This document shows positions 34,884 through 45,494 of a DNA stretch of 64,000 bases, piece after piece; within the stretch, counting starts at the first letter, position 1, and each line of letters starts with the position of its first letter. The notes under the pieces were generated by a model. The model saw nothing but the letters and a program-made list of their open reading frames with translations. It was not told the origin of the DNA and searched no databases. This DNA is from Dehalobacter sp. CP (GTDB lineage: Bacteria > Bacillota_B > Desulfitobacteriia > Desulfitobacteriales > Syntrophobotulaceae): NCBI GenBank assembly GCA_009910795.1, contig VMEE01000076.1, positions 1 through 64,000 of the forward strand, in the 5' to 3' direction. The position numbers were made by a program, and so were the translations under genes.

Positions 34884-36797
34884 TTATCTGCCTGAAACTG
34901 AAATAGCGGTATTAAGGTTGGAATACCCGGTGTTATGATCGATCATAATTAGGTCAGACCGATGGTCACCATTAATATCCGCAGCAAGAGCATCTTCGTT
35001 CCTGGGTCCCCATGGGCCAAACGGTCTGTCAGCGACGAATTTACTACCGTCGGAGATATAGCTTTGCCAAAAACCGTCAGAGCCGTGTACCAGTAAATCG
35101 TCCTTGCCGTCACCGTTAATATCTGCTGCAAATAGCTGAGAATCCGGTTTGAAGTAAAATGGATTGTTCCAGGTTTCAGCGGCAAGAGAGAATCTGCTTG
35201 CTTTTCGTCCGGCCAGCATCTTCGACTGCTTGGTATCATGATCCATTACAAAAAGTTCGCTGTTTCCATCGCCATTAAAATCTCCTGCTGCAAGTTTCAG
35301 GTTCTTAGCTTTAAGCAGGTTAAAGCCTTGCCAGGTAATATCTGTAAAAAAGCCGCCTTGATTAATTGCCGAACCAATTCTGCCATGTTCTTTGTCATAG
35401 AGAAATAGGTCTGTGAGACCATCATGATTAAGGTCACCGGCCAGAGGACGGACTGTCTGCAATTGATTTAAAGCCTGCCACTTCAAATGATAAGGAACAA
35501 ATTTATTCCCGTTGTTTACTGCTAAAATTAAATTACCGGAGGCAGCATTAAACAACAAGAGATCCTCTCTGTCCTTGTTCTTAAAATACCCGGCTAGTGG
35601 AATAGTTCCTTTTTCCAGTGTTAAGTCCTTTAGCCAGACACCTAAGTCTTGAAATGCGTTTGTGTCTCTGGGGGCATACCAGGAAGCCGTATATTGGGAC
35701 ATGCGCCATTGATTTGTCCGCTTGTTCCATATCAGCAGAGTTTTCCCCGAAGCATGCGGTACGAACTGACCCACAAAGATTTCATCTCTCGGATCGAACT
35801 GAATATTCTCAGCCCTTTGGGCAGGCACAAAACCTACTAATGAGTAGATCGAGACAAAAGCGTAGTCTCTCTTTTTTAGTTCCTTTACAAGCTGGTGCAA
35901 TAGAGAATTCTTATCATAAATATACTGAACTTCTCCGTTTTTTTGTTGGACTTTTTTTATAAACTGAAACTCATAGGTAGGATGGATGTATAAGGATGCC
36001 AGTGTCCCGCTTTTTGCCGGATCATCTAAGACAGCCAGCATAGCGGCAAGCCGCTCCGGGGAATTTAAATGCCCTAAAGGAGCAGGTACAACATCAAGGC
36101 CGCAATAATATTCTCTATGCTGATTTACGACGTTATTGCTTTTCCAGGCCTCAGGATAGTAATAATTGTTTTCATAGATCAAACCGATCTGTTCTTGAAA
36201 AGCGAGCAGTTGCTGGGGCGAAGCGCTGTAATGCGGGGTCTCCCAGTAAGCCGGATAAATCCCTGCTTGATCAAACAGCGCGATCGCTTTTTCAGCCCGC
36301 TCTTTGGCATACGCGTATGTATTGGGTACGTCGGGATTTTTTGCCGAGCTGTAAAATTCATACCCTGACACGCTATTGCTGTTCCCGCTCTGATGGGTAT
36401 AGCCGTGAACCCCGATGATACCGCCTCTTTCTTCCAGGCTTTTAATGGTAGAGACGAATTTTTGGGCATATTCTGTATTATCGGTAATGGCAACATCATA
36501 GTTCCTGCCGGGCACAACCATCCTGGGAATTAAGGAGACTTCAAACGGTATCCCCTCTTGCTGAAGATAATCTGCTAATACAATCAGTTTATCAAGGTTT
36601 TCCTGGCTTGTATATTCTTCCCCGGGACCTACATCCTCTAATCGTAATAAGGCCGGATGTTTTCCTGAAAATTGATCTGCTGATGCTTCGTTTGGAACGA
36701 CAGATAGGTTCATATATATTAGAATTGTTAAAAAAAGGACATATATTAATGCAATTACAAAAATTTTGTCTCTTAATATCAATTTTAGTTTAAACAT
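34884..36797 (-). CDS. DUF2334 deacetylase-like surface protein with FG-GAP/VCBS repeats
   Basis: A 637-residue protein with an N-terminal membrane anchor (about 9-28). Residues about 45-320 are a DUF2334 polysaccharide-deacetylase-like domain (RLEDVGPG, then GVHGYTHQ, an H-x3-H metal site). The C-terminal half has about four FG-GAP/VCBS repeats with calcium-type loops (GDLNHDGLTD, GDFNGDGNSE, ADINGDGKDD, ADINGDHRSD), probably a beta-propeller. It likely deacetylates an extracellular polysaccharide. It converges with the GH84 gene, so both may concern an exported GlcNAc polymer. Confidence 0.88.
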   Translation of the reverse strand: MFKLKLILRDKIFVIALIYVLFLTILIYMNLSVVPNEASADQFSGKHPALLRLEDVGPGEEYTSQENLDKLIVLADYLQQEGIPFEVSLIPRMVVPGRNYDVAITDNTEYAQKFVSTIKSLEERGGIIGVHGYTHQSGNSNSVSGYEFYSSAKNPDVPNTYAYAKERAEKAIALFDQAGIYPAYWETPHYSASPQQLLAFQEQIGLIYENNYYYPEAWKSNNVVNQHREYYCGLDVVPAPLGHLNSPERLAAMLAVLDDPAKSGTLASLYIHPTYEFQFIKKVQQKNGEVQYIYDKNSLLHQLVKELKKRDYAFVSIYSLVGFVPAQRAENIQFDPRDEIFVGQFVPHASGKTLLIWNKRTNQWRMSQYTASWYAPRDTNAFQDLGVWLKDLTLEKGTIPLAGYFKNKDREDLLLFNAASGNLILAVNNGNKFVPYHLKWQALNQLQTVRPLAGDLNHDGLTDLFLYDKEHGRIGSAINQGGFFTDITWQGFNLLKAKNLKLAAGDFNGDGNSELFVMDHDTKQSKMLAGRKASRFSLAAETWNNPFYFKPDSQLFAADINGDGKDDLLVHGSDGFWQSYISDGSKFVADRPFGPWGPRNEDALAADINGDHRSDLIMIDHNTGYSNLNTAISVSGR

Positions 36798-36924
36798 AAA
36801 TAATTTTCCTCATAATATTTGAAATTTGTAGAATTGATAGGATAATCATAATCGATCTGAACATATTGTCAATATATATTATTATGTATCCTGTAAATTA
36901 TACGTAATACAATTTGCATTCTTA

Positions 36925-36953
36925 TTGACTTTACCTAACGGTTTTTTTATAGT
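36925..36953 (+). promoter_or_regulatory. Promoter of the nif operon
   Basis: TTGACT (36925-36930), a 17-base spacer and TATAGT (36948-36953). It is placed about 215 bases upstream of nifI1, leaving a long leader with two hairpins. No -24/-12 sigma-54 element was seen, consistent with non-NifA control. Confidence 0.6.
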
Positions 36954-36979
36954 AATGGCATGGTTATTAAAGAACTATA

Positions 36980-37130
36980 AGCAACGGCGCTTTCCCTCTT
37001 AATAATAAAAGGGGGAAAGTATTTTTTTGCCTTTTAGAGTACAGCTAGGGTTTTTAAATTATTATTCATGTTGGTTAAAGCAAAGGCGCTTTTGGACGGG
37101 GACTTACCCGGAGCAGAAGCGCCTTTTGTT
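36980..37130 (+). promoter_or_regulatory. nif leader with two terminator-like hairpins and a repeated motif
   Basis: Hairpin 1 pairs CTTTCCCTCTT (36990-37000) with AAGGGGGAAAG (37009-37019), followed by TATTTTTTT. Hairpin 2 pairs CAAAGGCGCTT (37081-37091) with AAGCGCCTTTTG (37117-37128), followed by TTTTATAAAAAA. The motif AGCAA(C/A)GGCGCTTT occurs at 36980-36993 and 37079-37092, at the base of each hairpin. Two potential terminators ahead of the first gene suggest control by attenuation or antitermination. No ANTAR-type antiterminator gene is in the window. Confidence 0.65.
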
Positions 37131-37166
37131 TTATAAAAAAACATTCATAGAAGGAGGGGGTTCCAA

Positions 37167-37484
37167 ATGAAAATGGTCAGAGCGATTGTCAGACCAGAGA
37201 AAAGTGAAAGCATTGCTGAAAAATTAGCGGGAATTGGGATTGTATCCATGACAAAAATGCATGTATTTGGCCGTGGAAAAACCAAAGGTTTGCAGGTAGG
37301 AGATATTATCTACGATGAGTTTCCCAAAGTAATGCTGATGATTGTTGTATCCGACGAGGAGTTGGAGAAAACAATTGAAGTGATCCTGGAAAATGGCAAA
37401 ACAGGTAACATTGGTGACGGGAAAATATTTATATCCGCTGTTGAAACGGCATACACAGTACGTACCGGCGAAGAGGCACTGTAA
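37167..37484 (+). CDS. nifI1: Nitrogenase regulatory PII-like protein NifI1
   Basis: A 105-residue PII-family protein (MKMVRAIVRPEK start; GKTGNIGDGKIFI near the C-terminus forms part of the nucleotide site). NifI1 and NifI2 form a complex that inhibits dinitrogenase when 2-oxoglutarate is low and ammonium is high. The T-loop is the NifI1 type, without the GlnB uridylylation Tyr context. It is first in the nif operon, behind GAAGGAGGGGG. Confidence 0.94.
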   Translation: MKMVRAIVRPEKSESIAEKLAGIGIVSMTKMHVFGRGKTKGLQVGDIIYDEFPKVMLMIVVSDEELEKTIEVILENGKTGNIGDGKIFISAVETAYTVRTGEEAL

Positions 37485-37498
37485 AGGAGTGATAGCAG

Positions 37499-38849
<1,351 letters not shown>

Positions 38850-38981
38850 GGCCGTAGCCGGAGTTGGAGAAGCATCTGATTTGAACGACAGAATGATGAG
38901 AATAAGGATGAAATCATCAGGAAGATGAAGGCAGATGAATAAACGTTATCAATTAATTAAGATAAAGCGGAGGTGATCGCG

Positions 38982-40415
38982 GTGGGAGAAAGACCAAACG
39001 CTGCTATGCTCGAAGAAGTTTTAGCGGTATATCCTGAAAAGGCGCAAAAGCTTAGAGCCAAACACATTGCTATCAAAGAAGAAGGATGTTCCTGCGCTAT
39101 CAAGTCCAATGTCAAATGCATTCCGGGGCTGATGACAGCCCGCGGCTGTGCTTATGCCGGGGCTAAAGGCGTTGTATGGGGACCGATCAGAGACATGATT
39201 CATATTTCCCACGGCCCGATCGGCTGCGGTTATTATTCCTGGGGGATGCGGCGCAACCTGACGCAAGGGGTTGTCGGGGTGGAAACTTTTTCGCCGATGA
39301 TGTTTTCCTCGGACTTTTCTGAAAGCAACATCGTTTATGGCGGGGACAAAAAGTTGGCCCAAGTCATGAAAGAGGCCAAAGAATTATTTCCGACAGTTCA
39401 GGGTATTTCCATCTGTTCTGAATGTCCTGTCGGTCTCATCGGCGACGATATTGAAAGCGTTGCCAAGAAATCAGCCAAAGAGTTGGATCTGCCGATTGTT
39501 CCGGTCCGCTGCGAGGGTTTCCGCGGCATCAGTCAGTCTCTGGGCCACCATATTGCCAACGATGCCGTCAGGGATTACTTGCTCGGCAAGCGGGAACGTC
39601 CCGAGGAAGTCGGCCCTTATGATGTTTCCCTAATCGGCGACTATAATATTGGCGGTGATGCCTGGGCATCCAAGAAAATTCTCGAGGAAATGGGGCTTAC
39701 CGTTAAGAATGTCTGGACGGGCGACGGTACGACGGAAGGCATGATGGCTGCGCATCAAGTAAAGTTGAATCTTATACACTGTTACCGCAGTATGAACTAT
39801 ATCTGCCGCCATATGGAAGAAACGTATGGGATACCCTGGATAGAATTCAATTTCTTCGGACCGACCAAAATTGCCGAATCCATCCGGGAAATTGCGGCGA
39901 TGTTTGATGAGACAATCCAGAAAAAAGGAGAAGAGGTCATCGCCAAGTATCAGCCGATGATGCAGAAGGTCATTGATACGTACCGGCCGCGCCTGGAAGG
40001 CAAAAAGGTTATGTTGTATGTCGGAGGGCTGCGCCCCCGCCACACCATCGGCGCCTACGAAGACCTGGGAATGGAAGTCGTCGGCACAGGCTATGAATTT
40101 GCCCATAAGGACGACTATGACCGCACTTTCCCGGAGATGACCAATGAAACCGTGATCTACGATGATGCGACAGAACATGAACTGGATGAGTTCGTCAGGA
40201 GAATACGACCGGATCTGGTTGGTTCCGGTATTAAAGAAAAATATGTTTTTGAAAAAATGGGTGTACCGTTCCGTCAAATGCATTCCTGGGACTATTCAGG
40301 ACCTTACCATGGTTATGATGGATTCCCGATCTTTGCACGTGATATGGATATGGCTGTGAACAGTCCGACCCGGTCCTTAACCAAAGCACCGTGGAACAAA
40401 GCGAAGGAGGTGTAA
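38982..40415 (+). CDS. nifD: Nitrogenase MoFe protein alpha chain
   Basis: A 477-residue NifD. P-cluster Cys lie in [17 protein letters not shown] and CSECPVG. FeMo-co ligands are the Cys of [10 protein letters not shown] and the His of [15 protein letters not shown]. This is the Mo type, not VnfD or AnfD, judging from the cofactor blocks. A GTG start at 38982 lies eight bases after GGAGG. It is followed by nifK after three bases. Confidence 0.96.
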   Translation: MGERPNAAMLEEVLAVYPEKAQKLRAKHIAIKEEGCSCAIKSNVKCIPGLMTARGCAYAGAKGVVWGPIRDMIHISHGPIGCGYYSWGMRRNLTQGVVGVETFSPMMFSSDFSESNIVYGGDKKLAQVMKEAKELFPTVQGISICSECPVGLIGDDIESVAKKSAKELDLPIVPVRCEGFRGISQSLGHHIANDAVRDYLLGKRERPEEVGPYDVSLIGDYNIGGDAWASKKILEEMGLTVKNVWTGDGTTEGMMAAHQVKLNLIHCYRSMNYICRHMEETYGIPWIEFNFFGPTKIAESIREIAAMFDETIQKKGEEVIAKYQPMMQKVIDTYRPRLEGKKVMLYVGGLRPRHTIGAYEDLGMEVVGTGYEFAHKDDYDRTFPEMTNETVIYDDATEHELDEFVRRIRPDLVGSGIKEKYVFEKMGVPFRQMHSWDYSGPYHGYDGFPIFARDMDMAVNSPTRSLTKAPWNKAKEV

Positions 40416-40418
40416 AAA

Positions 40419-41903
40419 ATGAGCAAAGCTGAATCATGCCCAACAAGTAACTGTGCAACCACTTGCACGACATCATGTGCCCCCGCGGGAGATACTCAGG
40501 CCGTATTAGATTGGATGGCAACTGAAGAATACAAGGAAAAGAACTTTGCCAGGGAGGCTTTGGTCATTAACCCGGCGCGGACCTGCCAGCCATACGGCGC
40601 GATGCTCTGCGCGTTAGGAATTGAGGGGTGTCTGCCTTTTTTACACGGGTCGCAGGGATGCGCGGCATACTTCCGCTCTGCCTTGACGCGTCATGTCAGA
40701 GAACCGATTGCGATGGTCTCGGATTCAATGACGGAAGATGCCGCGGTATTCGGGGGTCAGGCAAACCTAATTGAAGGACTCAAAAATGCCTACGCCACTT
40801 ATAAACCCTCCATCATTGGCATGTTTTCAAGTTGTATGGCGGAGGTTATCGGGGATGATATGAAATCCTTTATCATCAATGCCAGAACGCAGGGAGCGGT
40901 CCCGGAAGATTTTCCGATCGCTTATGCCAATACGCCCAGCTTTGTCGGTTCCCATATCACCGGATATGACAATATGCTGAAAGGTTTGCTCAATTCCCTG
41001 GCGGATACCCGCAATGGTAAATGGACCAATGGACGGCTCTACGTGGTCCCCGGTTTTGACCTTTACGCCGGGAATTTAAGAGAATACAAGCGGATGATTA
41101 AAGCCATGGGAATCTATATGACCATGCTGCCGGATCCGACTGAAACATTGGATTCACCCAATACCGGAGAATACAATATGTACCAGCCCGGCACGACCAT
41201 GGCAGAACTTGCTGATGCGCTGAATGCCTCAGGTTTCTTATTCCTGCAAAAATATTCAACGACAGGGACGCAAAAGTTTGTGAAAAACGTCCAGAAGATT
41301 GCGACGGAGACCGTTACCATGCCGATTGGTGTACAGAACACCGATGCTTTCCTGATGACGCTGCAGCAGATGACCGGGAAAGCCATTCCGGCTGAACTGG
41401 AGGCGGAACGGGGACGGGCGGTTGACGCGGCCGTCGATGCGCATCAGTATATTCACGGCAAAAGATTTGCACTTTATGGGGACCCGGATCTGTTGCTTGG
41501 ACTTGTCGGCTTCTTGATGGAAATTGGCGGAATGCCGGTTCATATTGTTTGCAGCAACGGCAATGACGCGTTTACCAAAGAAATGGAGGCCCTGCTGGCA
41601 ACCAGCCAGTACGGCGCGGAAGGGAAAGTATACAGCGGCAAAGACCTTTGGCATATGCGTTCCTTATTGCTGACCGATCCGGTCGATATGCTGATCGGGG
41701 ATACGCATGGCAAACAAATCGCCAAAGATGCCAAGGTGCCGTTGGCCCGTATCGGCTACTTCATGACGGACCGCGTTCACCTGCACCGCCAGCCGATCGT
41801 TGGCTACCAGGGAGCCATTAATCTGATTACCATGCTCGCTAACATATTTATTGATGAATATGACCGCAATTGTCCAAGTGAGCGCTTTGAAATGCTGAGA
41901 TAA
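40419..41903 (+). CDS. nifK: Nitrogenase MoFe protein beta chain, with Cys-rich N-terminus
   Basis: A 494-residue NifK. P-cluster Cys are in RTCQPYGAM, HGSQGCAAYF and SSCMAEVIGDD. The protein has an unusual N-terminal segment with four Cys within the first 20 residues (C7, C12, C16, C20), ahead of the usual start of the fold. ATG 40419 follows GAAGGAGGTGTAAAA, so the Cys-rich part is translated. Paired with nifD. Confidence 0.96.
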   Translation: MSKAESCPTSNCATTCTTSCAPAGDTQAVLDWMATEEYKEKNFAREALVINPARTCQPYGAMLCALGIEGCLPFLHGSQGCAAYFRSALTRHVREPIAMVSDSMTEDAAVFGGQANLIEGLKNAYATYKPSIIGMFSSCMAEVIGDDMKSFIINARTQGAVPEDFPIAYANTPSFVGSHITGYDNMLKGLLNSLADTRNGKWTNGRLYVVPGFDLYAGNLREYKRMIKAMGIYMTMLPDPTETLDSPNTGEYNMYQPGTTMAELADALNASGFLFLQKYSTTGTQKFVKNVQKIATETVTMPIGVQNTDAFLMTLQQMTGKAIPAELEAERGRAVDAAVDAHQYIHGKRFALYGDPDLLLGLVGFLMEIGGMPVHIVCSNGNDAFTKEMEALLATSQYGAEGKVYSGKDLWHMRSLLLTDPVDMLIGDTHGKQIAKDAKVPLARIGYFMTDRVHLHRQPIVGYQGAINLITMLANIFIDEYDRNCPSERFEMLR

Positions 41904-41926
41904 GGCCAGATAATTTAATGAGGGTT

Positions 41927-41968
41927 AGGGGTAGGGCACAACGCATTGGGGAAATGCCCTTTACCCCT
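41927..41968 (+). promoter_or_regulatory. Stem-loop in the nifK-nifX gap
   Basis: AGGGGTAGGGC (41927-41937) pairs with GCCC (41956-41959), a TT bulge and TACCCCT (41962-41968). There is no T-run. An intercistronic hairpin after nifHDK could protect the structural-gene mRNA and lower expression of the assembly genes. Confidence 0.6.
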
Positions 41969-41989
41969 CAATTGGAAGGAGGCGGGGAA

Positions 41990-42394
41990 ATGTTTGTTGC
42001 TTTTGCGACGACGGGAGAAGAGAAAATTAATGCCCATTTTGGGATGGCAACAGATTTTGCTGTTTATGATATAGGCTCGGAAAGCTGTGAATTCAGTAAA
42101 ATGCTCCATCTCCCGGAACAAGCGCAGGAAGATGATAAAGTTGAAATCCGGGCACAACTGCTGAAAGAATGTATCGTTGTCTATTGCACGCATATTGGAG
42201 GTCCGGCAGCAGCCCGTCTGGTTCAAAGCGGTATTCAGCCGCTGAAAGCACCGGAGGGAACACCGATTGCCCAGGAGCTGCAGCGTTTGCAGACAATGCT
42301 GAAAGAAACCCCTCCGCCCTGGCTGCGCAAACGTCTGATGGAAGAAATGAATCATAAGGAGGAATCATGCCAATGCCCTTTTACCAGGGATTAA
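41990..42394 (+). CDS. nifX: FeMo-cofactor carrier protein NifX
   Basis: A 134-residue protein with the dinitrogenase Fe-Mo-co fold (MFVAFATTGEEKINAHFGMA, then THIGGPAAARL). It holds NifB-co or the VK cluster during FeMo-co assembly with NifEN. ATG 41990 behind AAGGAGGCGGGGAA is preferred to upstream codons inside the stem-loop. The C-terminus (CQCPF) overlaps the ferredoxin start by 28 bases. Confidence 0.88.
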   Translation: MFVAFATTGEEKINAHFGMATDFAVYDIGSESCEFSKMLHLPEQAQEDDKVEIRAQLLKECIVVYCTHIGGPAAARLVQSGIQPLKAPEGTPIAQELQRLQTMLKETPPPWLRKRLMEEMNHKEESCQCPFTRD

Positions 42395-42639
42395 ACTATG
42401 GCGGTTCGGAATGGACGCCTCAATTTATTAAGGAAATCGATCAGGAGTTGTGTATCGGCTGTGGGCGTTGTGTCAAAGTATGTTCCCAGGCAGCATTGGG
42501 TTTTGGTAACCTGAATGATGATGAGGATGCTGACAGAATGCAGTCCAAAATTGATCAGAAAGAAAACTGTATCGGCTGTATGGCCTGCGGCAAGACCTGC
42601 GTCAAAAGAGCGATCAGCTTTGAGGCAAAAGCGATTTAG
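42367..42639 (+). CDS. Nif-associated 2[4Fe-4S] ferredoxin (FdxB type)
   Basis: A 90-residue ferredoxin. Two clusters are encoded by CIGCGRCVKVC and CIGCMACGKTC, separated by an acidic insert of the ferredoxin III nif-specific type. It is a probable electron donor for FeMo-co assembly or nitrogenase. It starts inside the end of nifX behind AAGGAGG. Confidence 0.9.
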   Translation: MPMPFYQGLNYGGSEWTPQFIKEIDQELCIGCGRCVKVCSQAALGFGNLNDDEDADRMQSKIDQKENCIGCMACGKTCVKRAISFEAKAI

Positions 42640-42704
42640 TTCTGTAAATTGAATATAACAAAAATATAAAAGTCATAAAAAATAAAAAAGCTGAGGCGAA
42701 AGAG

Positions 42705-44084
42705 ATGGAGAGCAGGTCAAATCTGGCGATTGAAGAGAGAAAAGACTCTATTCAAACAAAGGGAGAACAAACACAACCATTTAAATGCAATACTGACAGT
42801 GTGGCAGGTTGTGTCAGCCAACGGGCATGTGTCTATTGCGGGGCCAGGGTTGTCCTTAATCCCATCACAGATGCAATTCACCTGGTGCATGGACCCATTG
42901 GTTGTGCAAGCTATACGTGGGATATCCGGGGTAGTTTAACAAGCGGAGCGGATCTATTCCGCTTCAGCTTCTCCACGGATCTGCAGGAAATGGATATCAT
43001 CTTCGGCGGGGAAAAAAAATTAACCCGGGCAATTGATGATCTTGTGGCAAAGTATCATCCTCCATTAATGTTTGTTTATTCCACCTGTATTGTCGGCGTG
43101 ATCGGGGATGATTTGGAGGCTGTCTGTAAAGCTGCATCCAAGCGGCATCGGATCCAAGTGATCCCAGTTCAGTCCAGCGGCTTCATCGGCAGCAAATCGG
43201 CCGGCTACAAAGCCGCGTGTGATGCTTTAATGAGGCTGATGGAACCGCCGCCAGGAGAAGAACTCGAGAAAGACAAAACCATTAACTATCTTGGGGAATT
43301 CAATCTGGCAGGGGAACTTTGGATCATTCAGAATTACCTGAAACGGATTGGCATTGAGCTCAATGTGGCGCTTACAGGTGATTCGAGTTACGATACTTTG
43401 AAATTGGCGACCAAGGCGTGTCTGAATATCGTTCAATGCGCCGGTTCGATGATATATACGGCCAATCAGATGAAAGAACGCTTTCATATTCCCTACATGA
43501 ATATCTCTTTTATCGGCATCGAAGACACCTCCGAATCACTGCGCCGGATTGCCCGGACCTATCAGGATACCGAGATGATGCGCAGAACTGAGGAATTGAT
43601 TCAAACGGAAACAGAGGCAATTGCTCCGAAAATCGCCTATTACCGCAGCAAGCTGCAAGGGAAAAAAGCGGCAATTTATGTCGGCGGCGGATTTAAGGCG
43701 ATCTCCCTGATTAAGCAGTTCCGTGAACTTGGAATTGAGGTCGTGATGGTAGGTACGCAGACAGGGCGGGAGGAAGAGTATGAGACCATCAATGATCTCG
43801 TCAAGGAAGGGACCGTCATCATGGATGATACCAATCCTTCTGAACTTGAAAAATTCATCATCGAAAAAGAAGCGGACCTACTGGTAGGCGGTGTCAAAGA
43901 ACGTCCCCTGGCCTATAAAATGGGGATTGCGTTTATCGATCACAATCATGACCGCAAACATCCTTTGAGCGGTTATGCCGGGGCTGCTAATTTTGCCGAG
44001 GAAGTTTACGCGACTGTATGCTCACCCGTCTGGGCATATCGGGAACGTTGTTTGTCCACGGGTGCAAAGGAGGAGAGGACATGA
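42705..44084 (+). CDS. nifE: FeMo-cofactor scaffold protein NifE
   Basis: A 459-residue NifD paralogue. Conserved Cys are in SQRACVYCGA, GPIGCASY and STCIVGVIGDD. It lacks the His ligand block of NifD but keeps VHGPIGC. With NifN it matures the L-cluster into FeMo-co. It overlaps nifN by four bases (ATGA). The first about 30 residues are charged and variable. Confidence 0.94.
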   Translation: MESRSNLAIEERKDSIQTKGEQTQPFKCNTDSVAGCVSQRACVYCGARVVLNPITDAIHLVHGPIGCASYTWDIRGSLTSGADLFRFSFSTDLQEMDIIFGGEKKLTRAIDDLVAKYHPPLMFVYSTCIVGVIGDDLEAVCKAASKRHRIQVIPVQSSGFIGSKSAGYKAACDALMRLMEPPPGEELEKDKTINYLGEFNLAGELWIIQNYLKRIGIELNVALTGDSSYDTLKLATKACLNIVQCAGSMIYTANQMKERFHIPYMNISFIGIEDTSESLRRIARTYQDTEMMRRTEELIQTETEAIAPKIAYYRSKLQGKKAAIYVGGGFKAISLIKQFRELGIEVVMVGTQTGREEEYETINDLVKEGTVIMDDTNPSELEKFIIEKEADLLVGGVKERPLAYKMGIAFIDHNHDRKHPLSGYAGAANFAEEVYATVCSPVWAYRERCLSTGAKEERT

Positions 44085-45478
44085 AAAATCAGAAGGAAAG
44101 TTACCGCAATGTCAGTGAGAACCCCTGCAATATGTGTATGCCTTTAGGCGGTATTATAGCTTTCAGGGGGATTGAGGGATCCATGACCCTTCTCCACGGT
44201 TCCCAGGGGTGTGCAACGTATATGCGCCGGACAATCTCAGAGCATTATGAAGAACCGATTGATGTCGCCTCTTCTTCCCTGAATGAAAAGGGGACTGTTT
44301 TCGGAGGCGAAGAAAACCTGAAGAAAGGTCTGGACAATGTCCGCTTGCTCTATGAACCTAAGATGATCGGTGTTCTAACCACCTGTCTGGCTGAAACCAT
44401 CGGTGAAGATATCGGACGGATTACAAGCCGGTATTTAGAAGAAAGACAATTGACGGATGGTCTGCCGATCGTGAATGTTCCAACACCGGGATATGGCGGT
44501 TCCCATTCGGAGGGATATTGGCGTACTGTTTTTACGATTATTTCTTCTCTGGCTGAAGACAGGATGTCCCACGCCAAAATTAATGTAATTGTCCCGCATA
44601 TCAGTACTGCCGATCTGCGCGAGATCAAACGAATGCTTCGACTGATGAATATTGATTTTATTTTACTGCCGGACTATGCGGATACGTTGGATGCACCTTA
44701 TTCCAAACCTTACAAAAAAATACCTGACGGGGGAACGCGCCTGGAAGATATCCGGAAAATGCCGGGAGCAAAAGCTACCCTGGAAATCGGGCTGACGGTG
44801 GAGGATTCTCAATCGGCAGGAAAATATCTGGAGAATGAGTTTGGGGTACCTCTTTTCAGGGTTCCGCTGCCCGTAGGGATTGAAAGCACCGACCGATTCT
44901 TTAATACGCTGAAGCTTATCAGCGGGAAAGAAATCCCGGACGAGATATCCAGAGAAAGAGGCAGACTGCTCGACGGCATGTTTGATTCCCATAAGTATAA
45001 CTTTGAAGGCAGGGCTGCTATTTTCGGTGAACCGGAACAAGTTTATGCCGTAACGAGGCTTTGTCTGGAGAATGGAATTCATCCGCTCGTTATAGCTACG
45101 GGCAGCCGGAGTAAAAAACTTGAACAGCTGCTGCATGCTGAATTTGCCAAAATTGACGGGAGTCCGGATAATCATCATGAAAAATACGAATTGATGAGTG
45201 ATACCGACTTTGCCCATATTCTTGAAAAAAGCCGGGAAGTGAAGGTTAATCTTGCTGTTGGGCATTCCGAAGGCAAGATCTTGACAGAAAGGGCGGATAT
45301 CCCGCTGGTCAGATACGGTTTTCCGGTCATTGACAGGGTTGGCGGCCAGAGAATTTTATCGGCAGGCTATCAGGGAAGCCTATGCTTTCTGGACCGGCTT
45401 ACCAATACACTTTTAGAAAATAAGTATCGAAATTACCGTAGCGAGATGTACCAAAAATATTATCAGATATATAAATGA
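44081..45478 (+). CDS. nifN: FeMo-cofactor scaffold protein NifN
   Basis: A 465-residue NifK paralogue. NPCNMCMPLGG, HGSQGCATYMRR and TTCLAETIGED match NifN/NifK cluster-binding regions. It starts at ATG 44081, behind AGGAGAGGAC and overlapping the nifE stop; the longer upstream frame is spurious. Confidence 0.94.
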   Translation: MKNQKESYRNVSENPCNMCMPLGGIIAFRGIEGSMTLLHGSQGCATYMRRTISEHYEEPIDVASSSLNEKGTVFGGEENLKKGLDNVRLLYEPKMIGVLTTCLAETIGEDIGRITSRYLEERQLTDGLPIVNVPTPGYGGSHSEGYWRTVFTIISSLAEDRMSHAKINVIVPHISTADLREIKRMLRLMNIDFILLPDYADTLDAPYSKPYKKIPDGGTRLEDIRKMPGAKATLEIGLTVEDSQSAGKYLENEFGVPLFRVPLPVGIESTDRFFNTLKLISGKEIPDEISRERGRLLDGMFDSHKYNFEGRAAIFGEPEQVYAVTRLCLENGIHPLVIATGSRSKKLEQLLHAEFAKIDGSPDNHHEKYELMSDTDFAHILEKSREVKVNLAVGHSEGKILTERADIPLVRYGFPVIDRVGGQRILSAGYQGSLCFLDRLTNTLLENKYRNYRSEMYQKYYQIYK

Positions 45479-45494
45479 AGGTCAGGTGAATAAT

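Noticed and set aside
39630..40283. Minus-strand ORF of 217 residues inside nifD
   Set aside because: Antisense to conserved nifD sequence. Its length reflects codon bias, not coding.
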